Shown here: one piece after another, positions 32,522-41,283 of the stretch
Numbering within the stretch: position 1 is the stretch's first letter
Layout: each line of letters opens with the position of its first letter
DNA from: Candidatus Eisenbergiella merdigallinarum
GTDB lineage: Bacteria > Bacillota > Clostridia > Lachnospirales > Lachnospiraceae
Length of the DNA stretch: 64,000 nt
Assembly: GCA_019119355.1 (NCBI GenBank)
Contig: DWXE01000043.1
Location: forward strand, 87,277 to 151,276
Reading direction: 5' to 3'
The notes under the pieces: generated by a model
Databases searched by the model: none
What the model was told of the DNA's origin: nothing
The model's input: the letters and a program-made list of their open reading frames with translations, nothing else
Made by a program: the position numbers and the translations under genes

Positions 32522-34261
32522 TCACTTCTCCCCCTTTCCCGATTGCTTCCTGAATTGCGAATCGTAAATTTCCTGATACACGGGGCAGCTTTCCAGCAGC
32601 TGTTCATGGGTACCCATTCCGGCCACTTCCCCGTCGTCCAGCACCACGATCCGGTCCGCGTGCATGATGGAGGACGTCCGCTGGGAAACGATGAACGTGA
32701 CGGGCTTCTCCTTCATTCCGGCGATGGCCCGGCGCAGGGCCGCGTCCGTGGCGAAGTCCAGCGCCGACGCGCTGTCGTCCAGGATGAGCACCTCCGGCCT
32801 GCGGATCAGGGCCCGTGCGATGGTCAGGCGCTGGCGCTGGCCGCCGGAAAGATTTTTCCCGCCCTGGGACACCGGGGCGGACAGCCCGCCCTCCTTCTTC
32901 TCCACGAATTCCCTGGCCTGGGCCACGGTCAGGGCCTCCCACATCTCCTCTTCGGTGGCGTCCGGCTTTCCCCAGCGCAGGTTATCCGCGATGGTGTCCG
33001 CAAACAGCACCGCCTTCTGGGGCACGATGCCGATCTTTTGGCGGAGCGCTTCCGGCGCGTAGTCCTTCACGTTTTTCCCGTCGTAGAGCACCGCCCCCCT
33101 GGTGGCGTCGTAGAAGCGGGGGATCAGGTTCACCAGGCTGGTTTTCCCGGAACCGGTGCCGCCGATGATGCCCACGGTCTCTCCGGTGGATGCCCGGAAG
33201 CTGACGTCCGTCAAAGATTCGTTGCCCGCGCCGGCGTAGGTCAGCCCCACCCCCTGGAATTCCACGCAGTGGGACGCTTCCCCTCCCTGTTCCGGGGAAT
33301 ATTCCCCGGGGATCAGGCTGTTTTGCACCTCGAACACGCTCTGGATCCGGTTACCGCAGGCGATGGCTTTGGTCACCGTGATGATCAGGTTCGCCAGCTT
33401 CACCAGCTCCACCAGGATCTGCGACATGTAGTTGACCAGCGCCACCACCGCGCCCTGGGTGATGGCCCCGCTCTCCACCCGCACGGCCCCGCTGTAGAGC
33501 AGCGCCACGATGGCGCCGTTTACGATCACATAGGTGATGGGGTTCATCAGGCCGGAAATGCGCCCCACGAACTTCTGCAGCCCGGTGAGCCTCTCGTTCT
33601 CCGCCTGAAAACGCGCCTTCTCCTCCCGCTCCTTGTTGAAGGCCCGGATGACCCGGACGCCGGACAGATTTTCCCGCGTCAGCCGCAGCACCCCGTCCAG
33701 CGCCGACTGCACCTTTTTATACAACGGCATGGTCCAGAGCATGATGCCGAACACCACGACGGACAGCAGAGGGATGGCCACCACGAAGATCCATGCCGAA
33801 GGAGCGTCCACCGTAAAGGCCATGATCATTGCCCCGAACACGATGAAGGGGGAGCGCAAAAACAGCCGCAGCACCAGATTGACGCCGGACTGCACCTGAT
33901 TGATGTCGCTGGTCATCCGGGTGATCAGCGTGGAGGTGCCCACGGTGTCCATCTCCGTATAGGACAGCCCCTGAATATGGGAAAAGAGGGCGTGGCGCAG
34001 GCGGGTGGAAAATCCCGTGGCCGCCCTGGCCGCGAAAAACTGGGCGGTGATGGAGCAGACCAGCCCGATGATTCCCAGCGCGATCAAAAGCAGGCACATC
34101 TGGACGATGTATCCCCGGTCCCCCCGCGCGATCCCCGTATCGATGACCGCCGCCATCACCAGCGGCACGAACAGCTCGAACAGGGCCTCCAGCATCTTGA
34201 ACAGGGGCGCCAGAACCGTTTCCTTTTCGTATCCCTTCAAATAGACCAAAAGCTTTTTCAC
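32522..34261 (-). CDS. ABC exporter subunit (TMD-NBD), degenerate catalytic site
   Basis: A 579-residue half-transporter that pairs with the next gene. It has six membrane helices, then an NBD with Walker A IIGGTGSGKTSLVNLI, signature LSGGQRQRL and Walker B VLILDDSASALD. Aspartate replaces the catalytic glutamate, the usual sign of the non-hydrolysing site in heterodimeric exporters. The H-loop equivalent reads IVSQRTSSI, with Gln replacing the switch His, which supports this. The start is a GTG overlapping the HAD gene stop (GTGA), with AAGGAG upstream. Confidence 0.92.
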   Translation of the reverse strand: MKKLLVYLKGYEKETVLAPLFKMLEALFELFVPLVMAAVIDTGIARGDRGYIVQMCLLLIALGIIGLVCSITAQFFAARAATGFSTRLRHALFSHIQGLSYTEMDTVGTSTLITRMTSDINQVQSGVNLVLRLFLRSPFIVFGAMIMAFTVDAPSAWIFVVAIPLLSVVVFGIMLWTMPLYKKVQSALDGVLRLTRENLSGVRVIRAFNKEREEKARFQAENERLTGLQKFVGRISGLMNPITYVIVNGAIVALLYSGAVRVESGAITQGAVVALVNYMSQILVELVKLANLIITVTKAIACGNRIQSVFEVQNSLIPGEYSPEQGGEASHCVEFQGVGLTYAGAGNESLTDVSFRASTGETVGIIGGTGSGKTSLVNLIPRFYDATRGAVLYDGKNVKDYAPEALRQKIGIVPQKAVLFADTIADNLRWGKPDATEEEMWEALTVAQAREFVEKKEGGLSAPVSQGGKNLSGGQRQRLTIARALIRRPEVLILDDSASALDFATDAALRRAIAGMKEKPVTFIVSQRTSSIMHADRIVVLDDGEVAGMGTHEQLLESCPVYQEIYDSQFRKQSGKGEK

Positions 34262-34959
34262 AGTCGTTCTCCTTCTCCCAGCAGTTCCTTTAATTCCGTC
34301 AGGCTGCGGATCTCATAGTCCGGGCGGGCGCCGGTTCCGTTTTCCTTTCCCTCCGGGTTGAACCAGCAGGCGTCCAGCCCGGCCAGGTTGGCCCCCAGGA
34401 TATCGGAGGTCAGAGAATCCCCCACCAGAAGCACCTGGGACGGAGCCAGATCCCCTCCGATTTTCTGAAAGCACCGGTCGAAAAACTCCTTTTTTGGCTT
34501 CTGATATCCGATCTCCTCGGATATGAACAGATCCGTCATGTACCGTTCGATGTCCGCCATGCGCAGGCGGTTCCTCTGCACCGCGGCGAACCCGTTGGTC
34601 ACTACATAGAGGGGATACCGGGCCGCCAGGAATTCCAGCACCTCCCTGGCGCAGGGGATGAGTTCATGCCCCTCAGCCAGAAACCGCTCGTAATCCTTTT
34701 CCGCCGCCAGGCCGTCCCCCGAAAAGCCGATCTTTTCGAAGGTCAGCCCGAACCGGCCCTCCCGGATGCTGTCCTTTTCAATCTCTCCCCGCTCGAAGGC
34801 CTTCCAGAGCCCCTCGTTGACGGCGCTGTAAATCCGGTACTCCCTTTCCGTCACCGCGGCGCCTGCCGCCGCCATGGCCGAAAAAAAGGCGCTCTTCTCC
34901 GCCGCGGCAAAATCCAGAAAGGTACCGTCCATGTCAAGAAACAACGCTCTGTATTTCAC
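34258..34959 (-). CDS. HAD-superfamily phosphatase, YjjG-type nucleotidase
   Basis: A 233-residue HAD hydrolase. Motif I is LFLDMDGTFLDF, motif II VVTNGFAAVQRNRL, motif III YQKPKKEFFDRCF and motif IV LLVGDSLTSDILGA. The YQKP-x-x-E-F-F form and the helical cap starting AEKSAFFSAM are typical of YjjG-like noncanonical pyrimidine nucleotidases, which dephosphorylate damaged nucleotides. A GTG at 34959 is preferred over the ATG at 34980, because GGGAGG lies five bases before it and the protein then starts V-K-Y-R-A-L-F-L-D as in the family. It is followed by the ABC exporter genes. Confidence 0.87.
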   Translation of the reverse strand: MKYRALFLDMDGTFLDFAAAEKSAFFSAMAAAGAAVTEREYRIYSAVNEGLWKAFERGEIEKDSIREGRFGLTFEKIGFSGDGLAAEKDYERFLAEGHELIPCAREVLEFLAARYPLYVVTNGFAAVQRNRLRMADIERYMTDLFISEEIGYQKPKKEFFDRCFQKIGGDLAPSQVLLVGDSLTSDILGANLAGLDACWFNPEGKENGTGARPDYEIRSLTELKELLGEGERL

Positions 34960-35009
34960 TTCTTCCTCCCGGAATCCCATCCCGTTTTCCAGTCTTTTAT
35001 CGTCGGTTT

Positions 35010-35594
35010 TTATGGAAAATTGCCCTCCCGGCGGTTCGGGCAGTCTTTCCGGCTGCACCCGGAGCAGACGGAGGCGCAGGCCGCCCGCGGATCCGCGCTC
35101 AGCTCCAGCCTCATCGCCAGGCTCTTTTTGGGGATCAGGCAAAAGCCCCGGTTGCAGCGGATCCCTTCGGCTCCCAGACGGGCCAGCTCCGCGGGCATGT
35201 CCTCCGGCAAAAGCGCGGGATCCTCTCCAAAAAAACGGTACCGGGCTACGCGCAGCCCGGCATGTTCCCAAATCCATTCGTTCATCCGCCCGCAGGCGGA
35301 ACGCATCAGCTCGTCGGCCAGAACCTCCGCCATATAGCATTCCAGCAGCCGGTCCTTCCTTCCGTATTCCTCCTGCAGGGCGTCCACCCCCGCCCCCAGG
35401 GTCAGGGCCGCAGCGGCCTGTCCTCTTCCGGCGTCCATGCGGATCCAGAACCGCGCCCCCTGACGGGCCGCGCCTTCCACGTCCCGTCCCACCTGCGCCA
35501 GGAGATCCCGGTCCTCAGGAAGGAAATGATACTGTTTTTCCGCGGCGTCCACCAGCTCCCCGCTGACGGCCAGCTCCAGAGCGATTCCCGTCAT
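35010..35594 (-). CDS. Protein resembling the MetH activation domain (corrinoid-related)
   Basis: A 194-residue protein. The middle (LTLGAGVDALQEEYGRKDRL ... LADELMRSACGRMNEWI) and the stretch IRCNRGFCLIPKKSLAMRLEL resemble the SAM-binding activation domain of B12-dependent methionine synthase. The C-terminal CSGCSRKDCPNR is like the cysteine tails on clostridial stand-alone versions. Such proteins are proposed to help reactivate corrinoid methyltransferases, but here no methyltransferase is adjacent. The assignment rests on pattern recognition only. The ATG overlaps the stop of the phosphatase gene (ATGA). The long track ORF upstream is a shadow. Confidence 0.6.
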   Translation of the reverse strand: MTGIALELAVSGELVDAAEKQYHFLPEDRDLLAQVGRDVEGAARQGARFWIRMDAGRGQAAAALTLGAGVDALQEEYGRKDRLLECYMAEVLADELMRSACGRMNEWIWEHAGLRVARYRFFGEDPALLPEDMPAELARLGAEGIRCNRGFCLIPKKSLAMRLELSADPRAACASVCSGCSRKDCPNRREGNFP

Positions 35595-36307
35595 GGGCGC
35601 TCCCGCAGGATCTTTGCGAAATATCCCATGTGGGAAACCGGCTCTCCCGCCGCGTACAGGTGAGAGGTATCCCCCACCATCTGACAGCGGAAATACGCCT
35701 CCTTCTCCCGGACCTCCTCCGCGGAGACCACCGTGACGGAGGAGGGCGCCAGAAACATGCCGTGGATGAGGTTCACCGGGGAAATGTTGAGCAGGTGCGA
35801 CAGGATGAAAAACGTGACTCCCATGTGGCAGAACAGCACCACCGTGTCCTCGTTGTGCCGCTCTGCGCGGTACATCTTCCCGTCCCGCACATAGCCGTGG
35901 CCCTGCAAAATCCCGTCGATACCCGCGCAGACCCGGGCGTATTCCTCCTTCACCCTTCCCGTGCGCATCAGGTCCGTCTCCGCGAAGGTATCCACGCTCT
36001 GAAGCCCGGGCACCTTCGTCCAGTACGCCGGCCAGAGATCCCAGGGCAGCCGTTCCTTCCCGGTTTCCGGATCCGTCACCGGCGCATCGAATTCCCGCAG
36101 CCAGTCGCAGACGACGGCCTCTCTGCCGCACTTTTCCAGCGAAAGCGACGCCGTATCCCGGGCCCTTCCCAGGGGGGAACAGTAAAATTCGTCCACTTCC
36201 CAGCGCCTCACGCGCTCCGCCAGAGCCGCCGCTTCCCTCCAGCCCTTTTCCGTCAGGCTGTCCCGTTCGTAGTCCGGCTCCGCATGTCTGATGAAAATCA
36301 GCCTCAT
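35591..36307 (-). CDS. Histidine phosphatase family protein
   Basis: A 238-residue member of the phosphoglycerate-mutase-like superfamily. The catalytic motif is LIFIRHAEPDYERDSLTEKG (phospho-His in RHA), with EFYCSPLGRARDTASL, the acid residue in WLREFDAPV, and the second histidine in VVLFCHMGVTFFILSHLL. Members are often annotated as phosphatases of sugar phosphates or of cobalamin intermediates. The latter would fit the MetH-activation-like neighbour but is not shown. It overlaps the genes on both sides by four bases. Confidence 0.87.
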   Translation of the reverse strand: MRLIFIRHAEPDYERDSLTEKGWREAAALAERVRRWEVDEFYCSPLGRARDTASLSLEKCGREAVVCDWLREFDAPVTDPETGKERLPWDLWPAYWTKVPGLQSVDTFAETDLMRTGRVKEEYARVCAGIDGILQGHGYVRDGKMYRAERHNEDTVVLFCHMGVTFFILSHLLNISPVNLIHGMFLAPSSVTVVSAEEVREKEAYFRCQMVGDTSHLYAAGEPVSHMGYFAKILRERP

Positions 36308-37197
36308 TTCTCTTCTCCCAAAATCTCGATGGTATATTCCGCCTCGAAGGTCTCCTTCGCCGCCAGCTCGTTTCCCCACTCCCGCTGCTGCAGGGTGCCG
36401 GTGAAATTCATGTGATCGCAGCGCCCGTACCAGGGCTCGATGCAGATGAAGGGCGCGTTCTTCTTCGGAACGGACCAGACACCGAACAGCGGGGCGTCGA
36501 AGGTCACCTCCACATAGGGCTTTTTGTCCGGCGTGCACAGGGAAACCCGCTGGGTCTGGCGGTTCTCCAGCACCAGCGCATCCCCGTCGAACAGATTCTC
36601 CGCCACCTTCAGATAGCCGTCCTCCAGCGGATAGGAAACCAGCTCGTCCGTGGCCAGCCCGTCGGCGTTGATGGTCCTGCTGACGATCTCCTCCTTCTTC
36701 GTGTCAAAACGGATGTAATAGTCGCTCTGCTTCTCCCCCTTTTTCATCGGACAGACGAATCCCGGATGTCCTCCGATGGAAAAATACATGGTCTCCGAGC
36801 CGGTGTTGATCACCCTCCAGCGCACCTTCACCTTCTGCCCTTCCACGCTGTATCCGATTTCCAGCCGGAAGGGGAAGGGGAATCTGCGGATCGTCTCCAC
36901 GCTGGAGGAAAGCCCGAACCACGCCTCGTTCTGTTTCAGGGAAATCAGCTCGAACTCCATGTCCCGCGCGAAGCCGTGCTGGGACAGGTTGTAGATATGC
37001 CCGTTGTGGCGGACTTCCTTATTTTTGTAATTGCCCACCAGAGGAAACAGCACCGGCGAAATGCGCTTCCAGTATTCCGGATCCCCGTTCCACATGTACT
37101 CCTGTCCCGTGGTGCAATCCCGCAGAGAGATCAGCTCCGCCCCCAGCGACCTGATTCTCAGGGACAGTTTCCCGCTCTTAATCGTGTACATTCCCAT
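36304..37197 (-). CDS. Aldose 1-epimerase family protein
   Basis: A 297-residue beta-sandwich mutarotase-like protein (LacX/YeaD style). Recognisable parts are AELISLRDCTTGQEYMWNGD, the substrate His region HGHIYNLSQHGFARDMEF, SIGGHPGFVCPM with the second catalytic His, and FICIEPWYGRCDH with the Glu. It interconverts anomers of sugars or sugar phosphates, and the actual sugar is unknown. It heads a run of four overlapping small genes ending in the ABC exporter. A GGGGAGGAG sequence precedes the ATG, and TTGATA/TATAAA-like elements lie about 45 bases upstream. Confidence 0.88.
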   Translation of the reverse strand: MGMYTIKSGKLSLRIRSLGAELISLRDCTTGQEYMWNGDPEYWKRISPVLFPLVGNYKNKEVRHNGHIYNLSQHGFARDMEFELISLKQNEAWFGLSSSVETIRRFPFPFRLEIGYSVEGQKVKVRWRVINTGSETMYFSIGGHPGFVCPMKKGEKQSDYYIRFDTKKEEIVSRTINADGLATDELVSYPLEDGYLKVAENLFDGDALVLENRQTQRVSLCTPDKKPYVEVTFDAPLFGVWSVPKKNAPFICIEPWYGRCDHMNFTGTLQQREWGNELAAKETFEAEYTIEILGEEK

Positions 37198-37264
37198 ATT
37201 TTTTGCTCCTCCCCGGGCAAATCACCCATTTTATATCAAGTATACCCTGTACAGACCGAAAAAT

Positions 37265-37789
37265 CTACTTTTTTCTTCCCCGCTCCCACCGCGAAAAGCA
37301 GAAGGCGAAGAGGCAGTAGCCGCCCATGGAGCCCACGCAGTTGAGCAGAATATCGTCCACGTCGAAGGCGCCGAAATTCGTGATCAGCTGAAAGATCTCG
37401 ATGGAGCATACCAGCAGGAACGAGTCGAGCAAAAGCACCGGCCACTTCCTGCTGCCCCTGTGCAGAAACGGCAGCAAAAACCCGAACGGCACGAAGCAGA
37501 AAATATTCCCGAACAGGTTTTCGAAGCTGTTGAGCCGCCCCCAGTAGCGGATATACATGTCGATGGTCTTAAACAGGGTGAAGTTCGCGGTATCCAGCCC
37601 TTCCAGGATCACTTCCTTCGTCCAGGAGGACGTGATCTGTGCCAGCTCGGACAGCGGGTATTTAAAGACGATGACCTTCATCAGCGCGAGCAGATAGAAA
37701 AAGAACACAACCCGGAGGATCCATACCGTCTTCCGGGCGCTCTCATCCTCCGAAAAGAGGCTGTGTCCCATGGCTTTCCAGAACTTCAT
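37265..37789 (-). CDS. VanZ-like membrane protein
   Basis: A 174-residue membrane protein of the VanZ-like family with four to five hydrophobic segments. The family core is NSFENLFGNIFCFVPFGFLL followed by SFLLVCSIEIFQLI and DVDDILLNCVGSMGGY. VanZ itself gives low-level teicoplanin resistance, but most relatives have unknown roles. The start at 37789 follows AAAGG at eight bases, and the upstream TTG in the track overlaps the truA stop. It is the last gene of the lon/engB-to-truA run. Confidence 0.88.
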   Translation of the reverse strand: MKFWKAMGHSLFSEDESARKTVWILRVVFFFYLLALMKVIVFKYPLSELAQITSSWTKEVILEGLDTANFTLFKTIDMYIRYWGRLNSFENLFGNIFCFVPFGFLLPFLHRGSRKWPVLLLDSFLLVCSIEIFQLITNFGAFDVDDILLNCVGSMGGYCLFAFCFSRWERGRKK

Positions 37790-37800
37790 ATCCAAACCTT

Positions 37801-38553
37801 TCAATCATAATACACTTCCATCAGCATAAGCCCCCGGGCCGGAACCAGCGGGCCGGCCTGCTGCCGGTCCTTCCCGGCCAGCACCCGTTTCACGTCGCCC
37901 GGCGCCCTCTTCGACAGGCCCACTTCCAGGAGCGTTCCCGTCAGGATCCGCACCATATGGTACAAAAAACCGTCCCCGGTGTAGGTGAAGCGGATTTCCT
38001 CCCCCTCCCGTTCGATCCGGATCTTCTCGATGGTGCGCACCGTGGATTTTTTCCCCTTTTTCGCGGAGGTAAAGGCGGCGAAATCGTGGGTTCCCTCCAG
38101 GAACGAAGCCGCCAGAGCCATGGAAGCCACGTCCAGGGGCTCTTCGACCTGATGGATGAACTTCCGGCGAAACACGTTGGGGGTGCGGCTGTTCCATACC
38201 CGGTAGCAGTAGGTCTTCCCCCTGGCGTTGTACCTGGCGTGAAAGCGGGGAGCCGCTTCCTGACAGGAGACCACCGCCACGTCCTCCGGCAGATACCGGT
38301 TCATGGTCTCCATCAGCTCCCCGGGCGAAAGCTCCGTATCCATGCGGAAGTTCGCCGCCTGCCCCAGGGCGTGAACGCCGGCGTCCGTCCTGCCGGAAGC
38401 GCAGATTTCCACCGGGGCGCCCGCGATTTTTTCCAGAAGGGCCTCGAACTTCGCCTGCAGGGTATTGGCGCTGCTCCCGCCGCCCTGGCGCTGCCATCCC
38501 TGGTAGCGCGTGCCCTCATACTGAATGACGATCTTAAAATTGCGCGCGCTCAC
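37801..38553 (-). CDS. truA: tRNA pseudouridine(38-40) synthase
   Basis: A 250-residue TruA, which converts uridines 38, 39 and 40 of tRNA anticodon arms to pseudouridine. The catalytic aspartate lies in ICASGRTDAGVHALGQ, and other conserved blocks are YNARGKTYCYRVWN, FEGTHDF-like LEGTHDFAAFTS, and FLYHMVRILTGTLLEVG. It uses a GTG start with GGGAGG upstream that overlaps the preceding stop (GTGA). Its length matches bacterial TruA (about 245-270). Confidence 0.97.
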   Translation of the reverse strand: MSARNFKIVIQYEGTRYQGWQRQGGGSSANTLQAKFEALLEKIAGAPVEICASGRTDAGVHALGQAANFRMDTELSPGELMETMNRYLPEDVAVVSCQEAAPRFHARYNARGKTYCYRVWNSRTPNVFRRKFIHQVEEPLDVASMALAASFLEGTHDFAAFTSAKKGKKSTVRTIEKIRIEREGEEIRFTYTGDGFLYHMVRILTGTLLEVGLSKRAPGDVKRVLAGKDRQQAGPLVPARGLMLMEVYYD

Positions 38554-39536
38554 AGGACCTCCCAGGGATTTTCCTTCCCGTCCATCACCAGCCTGCAGCC
38601 GGTCAGAGAGTCCCGGATCACCGTTTTGACCTCTTCGTCTGTATAGAAGGCCATGTGGTGGGAAACGGTCACGTTGGGGAAGCTGCGCAGCAGGGCCAGC
38701 TCCCGGTTTTTCAGGATATGGTTCTTATGGTCGTAATAATACAGGCCGAACTCGTTCTCCACCACGTCCAGCCCGGCGGCGCCCACCTTGCCGCTCTCCA
38801 GGGCGGCGATCAGCGCACCCGAATCGATGAGCCCTCCCCTGGCCGTATTGACGATCACCACCCCGTCCTTCATGGCGGACAGGCTCTTTTCGTCGATGAG
38901 ATGGAAATTGTCCCCGGAGAGGGGCGCGTGCAGGGTGATCACGTCCGCCCGCTTCCACATTTCCTCCAGGGAAACGTACTCCGCCAGCTCTTTCACCTCT
39001 TCGCTTTCAAAAAGATCGTTGGCCAGGATTTCGCAGCCGAAGCCCGACAGGTTCCGGATCACCGTGCGCCCGATGCGGCCCGTTCCGACGACGCCCACGG
39101 TCAGGTCCTTTAATTCCCTTCCCTGAATCCCGTCCAGCGTGTAGTCCTGAAGCTGCGTCCGCTGCATGATCCGCTTCATCCTGCGGATGCTCATCAGGAT
39201 CAGCATCACCGCGTAATCCGCCACGCCGTGCGGGCCGTAGGGCGCGTTTCCCACCCGGATGCCGAATTCCCTGGCGGCCTTCATGTCGATATGGTCGTAG
39301 CCGATGGTCCTGGTCACCAGATATTTGACCCCGCGGAAAGCGAAGGCCGCCATCAGCTCCCGGTCGATGGGGGAGGTGATGATGTCCACGCATTCGCAGC
39401 CTTCGGCCAGACATGCGTTGTCCAGATCCGGGGCGTCCGGGCAGGTGACGAGACCGATCCCCAGCTCCCGGGCATATGTTTCAAACCATTCCGCCTCGTC
39501 AAAGGGACGGAGATTGTAAACCGCAACTTTTCCCAT
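38550..39536 (-). CDS. D-2-hydroxyacid dehydrogenase (D-lactate dehydrogenase-like)
   Basis: A 328-residue NAD-dependent D-2-hydroxyacid dehydrogenase. It shows VTRTIGYDHIDMKAAREFGI, the Rossmann loop GVVGTGRIGRTVIRNL, VITLHAPLSGDNFHLI, VNTARGGLIDSGAL with the catalytic Arg, and the catalytic His in VSHHMAFYTDEEVKTVI. The last block is the D-lactate dehydrogenase/VanH style. A likely reaction is pyruvate to D-lactate, used in fermentation or wall-precursor supply. The exact substrate is not certain. It follows the AI-2E permease gene with a one-base overlap. Confidence 0.9.
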   Translation of the reverse strand: MGKVAVYNLRPFDEAEWFETYARELGIGLVTCPDAPDLDNACLAEGCECVDIITSPIDRELMAAFAFRGVKYLVTRTIGYDHIDMKAAREFGIRVGNAPYGPHGVADYAVMLILMSIRRMKRIMQRTQLQDYTLDGIQGRELKDLTVGVVGTGRIGRTVIRNLSGFGCEILANDLFESEEVKELAEYVSLEEMWKRADVITLHAPLSGDNFHLIDEKSLSAMKDGVVIVNTARGGLIDSGALIAALESGKVGAAGLDVVENEFGLYYYDHKNHILKNRELALLRSFPNVTVSHHMAFYTDEEVKTVIRDSLTGCRLVMDGKENPWEVL

Positions 39537-40687
39537 CAGGGTTCCTCCTTTTTATCCTCTTCCGTCAGCCGGCGGAACCGGTTGAATCCGCGGATCAGAA
39601 TCTTCAGGCTGTCGATGGTGGTGGAGAAGAATCCGGCCTGATACATGTTCGCCAGGATGATCCCCAGCGGCACGGCCAGGATCATACCCCCGACGCCGCC
39701 CACCTTATAGCCGATGAACAGAAGAAACAGGGTGGGGATGGCCGGCACGCCGATGGAATCCCCCACGATTTTGGGCTGGATCAGCTGGCGGGCCAGCTGC
39801 CCCACGCCCCAGATGATCAAAAGCCCCACCGCCATTTTGTAATCGCCGCCCAGAATCTTGATCACCGCCCAGGGCACCAGCACGGTCCCCGTGCCGAATA
39901 CCGGGAAGAAATCCAGCACCGCGATGCCCAAAGCGATGATCAGGGCGTACTCGATCCCCAGGATCAGGAAGCCGATCACCAGCAGGAAGTACATCCAGAT
40001 TCCGATCTTAAACTGCGCTCTGAAATATCCCCCCACCGCGCTCATCATGCTGCCGTACATCAGGGACCATTTTTCTCGGAATCCGGCCGGCACGTATTTG
40101 TGCAGGGTGTGGATCACTTCTTCCCGCTCCGCCACGAAAAAGTAGGAGGAGAGCAGGCACATGATGACGCTGATGAAGATCGAAGGGATGTTCCGCGCGA
40201 AGTTCCCCACCGCCGAAACGGTGGGCGTGCTCAGCTCGTTGGCCACCCCGCTCAAAAAACCGTTCAGGCCGTCCATGAGGCCCGCCAGCTGCTCCTCCAG
40301 ATTTGCCGGGAGATAGCGCCCCAGCCCCGTCAGCGCCTTTCCGGCGTTGCCCACGTCCTCCTCCAGCGCGCGCCAGATGTCGGGGAGTTCATGGACGAAG
40401 CCCACGGCCTCCCGCACCAGGATCGAACCGATCCAGTAGCCCGCGCCGATCACCAGCGCGATGGCCGCGATGATGACGATGGCGGAGCCCGCCTTCCTCC
40501 GGATGCGGATTTTTTCATCCAGAAAGCGGACCAGCGGATTGGCGATCAGGGCGATGATCCAGCCCACCACAAAGGGCATGAAAAAGCCCACCACCCGCGG
40601 CACCACGAACAGGACGAACAGAAGGGCGGCCAGGGCCGTCAGCAGGTTCAGACACACTTTGACATATTTTTTCGCGGAACGGTTCAT
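39536..40687 (-). CDS. AI-2E family membrane protein
   Basis: A 383-residue polytopic membrane protein of the AI-2E (PerM/YtvI) family, with about seven or eight hydrophobic segments. Recognisable blocks are PRVVGFFMPFVVGWIIALI near the N-terminus and DFFPVFGTGTVLVPWAVI with GLLIIWGVGQLARQLIQPKI late in the protein. The family includes putative autoinducer or ion exporters and the sporulation protein YtvI, and the role of this copy is unknown. The ATG overlaps the engB stop (ATGA). Confidence 0.88.
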   Translation of the reverse strand: MNRSAKKYVKVCLNLLTALAALLFVLFVVPRVVGFFMPFVVGWIIALIANPLVRFLDEKIRIRRKAGSAIVIIAAIALVIGAGYWIGSILVREAVGFVHELPDIWRALEEDVGNAGKALTGLGRYLPANLEEQLAGLMDGLNGFLSGVANELSTPTVSAVGNFARNIPSIFISVIMCLLSSYFFVAEREEVIHTLHKYVPAGFREKWSLMYGSMMSAVGGYFRAQFKIGIWMYFLLVIGFLILGIEYALIIALGIAVLDFFPVFGTGTVLVPWAVIKILGGDYKMAVGLLIIWGVGQLARQLIQPKIVGDSIGVPAIPTLFLLFIGYKVGGVGGMILAVPLGIILANMYQAGFFSTTIDSLKILIRGFNRFRRLTEEDKKEEP

Positions 40688-41283
40688 GGCTTTTCTTCCT
40701 CCGGCAAAAGGCCGTCCAGCACGCCGTATATTTCCTCCCGCCCCTGTTTGGAAAGGGAGGAAAAGGGGATCACGACCGTTCCCTTTTCCGCCTGCAGGCC
40801 GTCCCGGATGGCCTTCACATGTTTCGCCACCTGGCTGCGGTTGATCTTATCCAGCTTCGTGGCGATGATGATGGGATGATACCCGTAGTGCAGCATCCAG
40901 CGATACATCTCCCGGTCGTTGGCGGAGGGGTCGTGCCGGATATCAACCAGCAGAAAGACCGCTTTGAGCTGCTTCGAGCCGTGAAGATAGCGTTCGATCA
41001 TCTTCCCCCACTGGGCCTTCACCTGCTCGTTGGCCTTCGCATAGCCGTATCCCGGCAGATCCACCAGATAAAACCGGCCGTTGACGTTGTAAAAATTGAT
41101 GGTCTGGGTCTTCCCCGGCTGGGAGGAGGTCCGGGCCAGGCTCTTGCGGTTCATCACCGCGTTGATCAGAGAGGACTTCCCCACATTGCTCCTGCCCGCA
41201 AAGGCGATTTCCGGCAGTTCATTCTCCGGCAGCCGGCTGGTCACCCCGCACACCGTCTCCAGATTCACCGTTTTGATTACCAT
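40684..41283 (-). CDS. engB: Ribosome biogenesis GTPase YsxC/EngB
   Basis: A 199-residue GTPase needed for 50S subunit assembly. G1 is GRSNVGKSSLINAV, the switch region is SQPGKTQTINFY, G3 is DLPGYGYAK, G4 is TKLDK and G5 is VIPFSS. The start MVIKTVNLETVCGVTSR matches the family, although it begins 65 bases inside the lon reading frame. GGAGAG lies some bases upstream of the ATG. lon followed by engB is the common Firmicute gene order. Confidence 0.96.
   Translation of the reverse strand: MVIKTVNLETVCGVTSRLPENELPEIAFAGRSNVGKSSLINAVMNRKSLARTSSQPGKTQTINFYNVNGRFYLVDLPGYGYAKANEQVKAQWGKMIERYLHGSKQLKAVFLLVDIRHDPSANDREMYRWMLHYGYHPIIIATKLDKINRSQVAKHVKAIRDGLQAEKGTVVIPFSSLSKQGREEIYGVLDGLLPEEEKP

Noticed and set aside
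37265-39536. Possible vancomycin-resistance cluster (VanH-like dehydrogenase near a VanZ-like protein)
   Set aside because: No VanA/B ligase, VanX dipeptidase or VanRS is present, truA lies between the two genes, and both families are common outside resistance operons.
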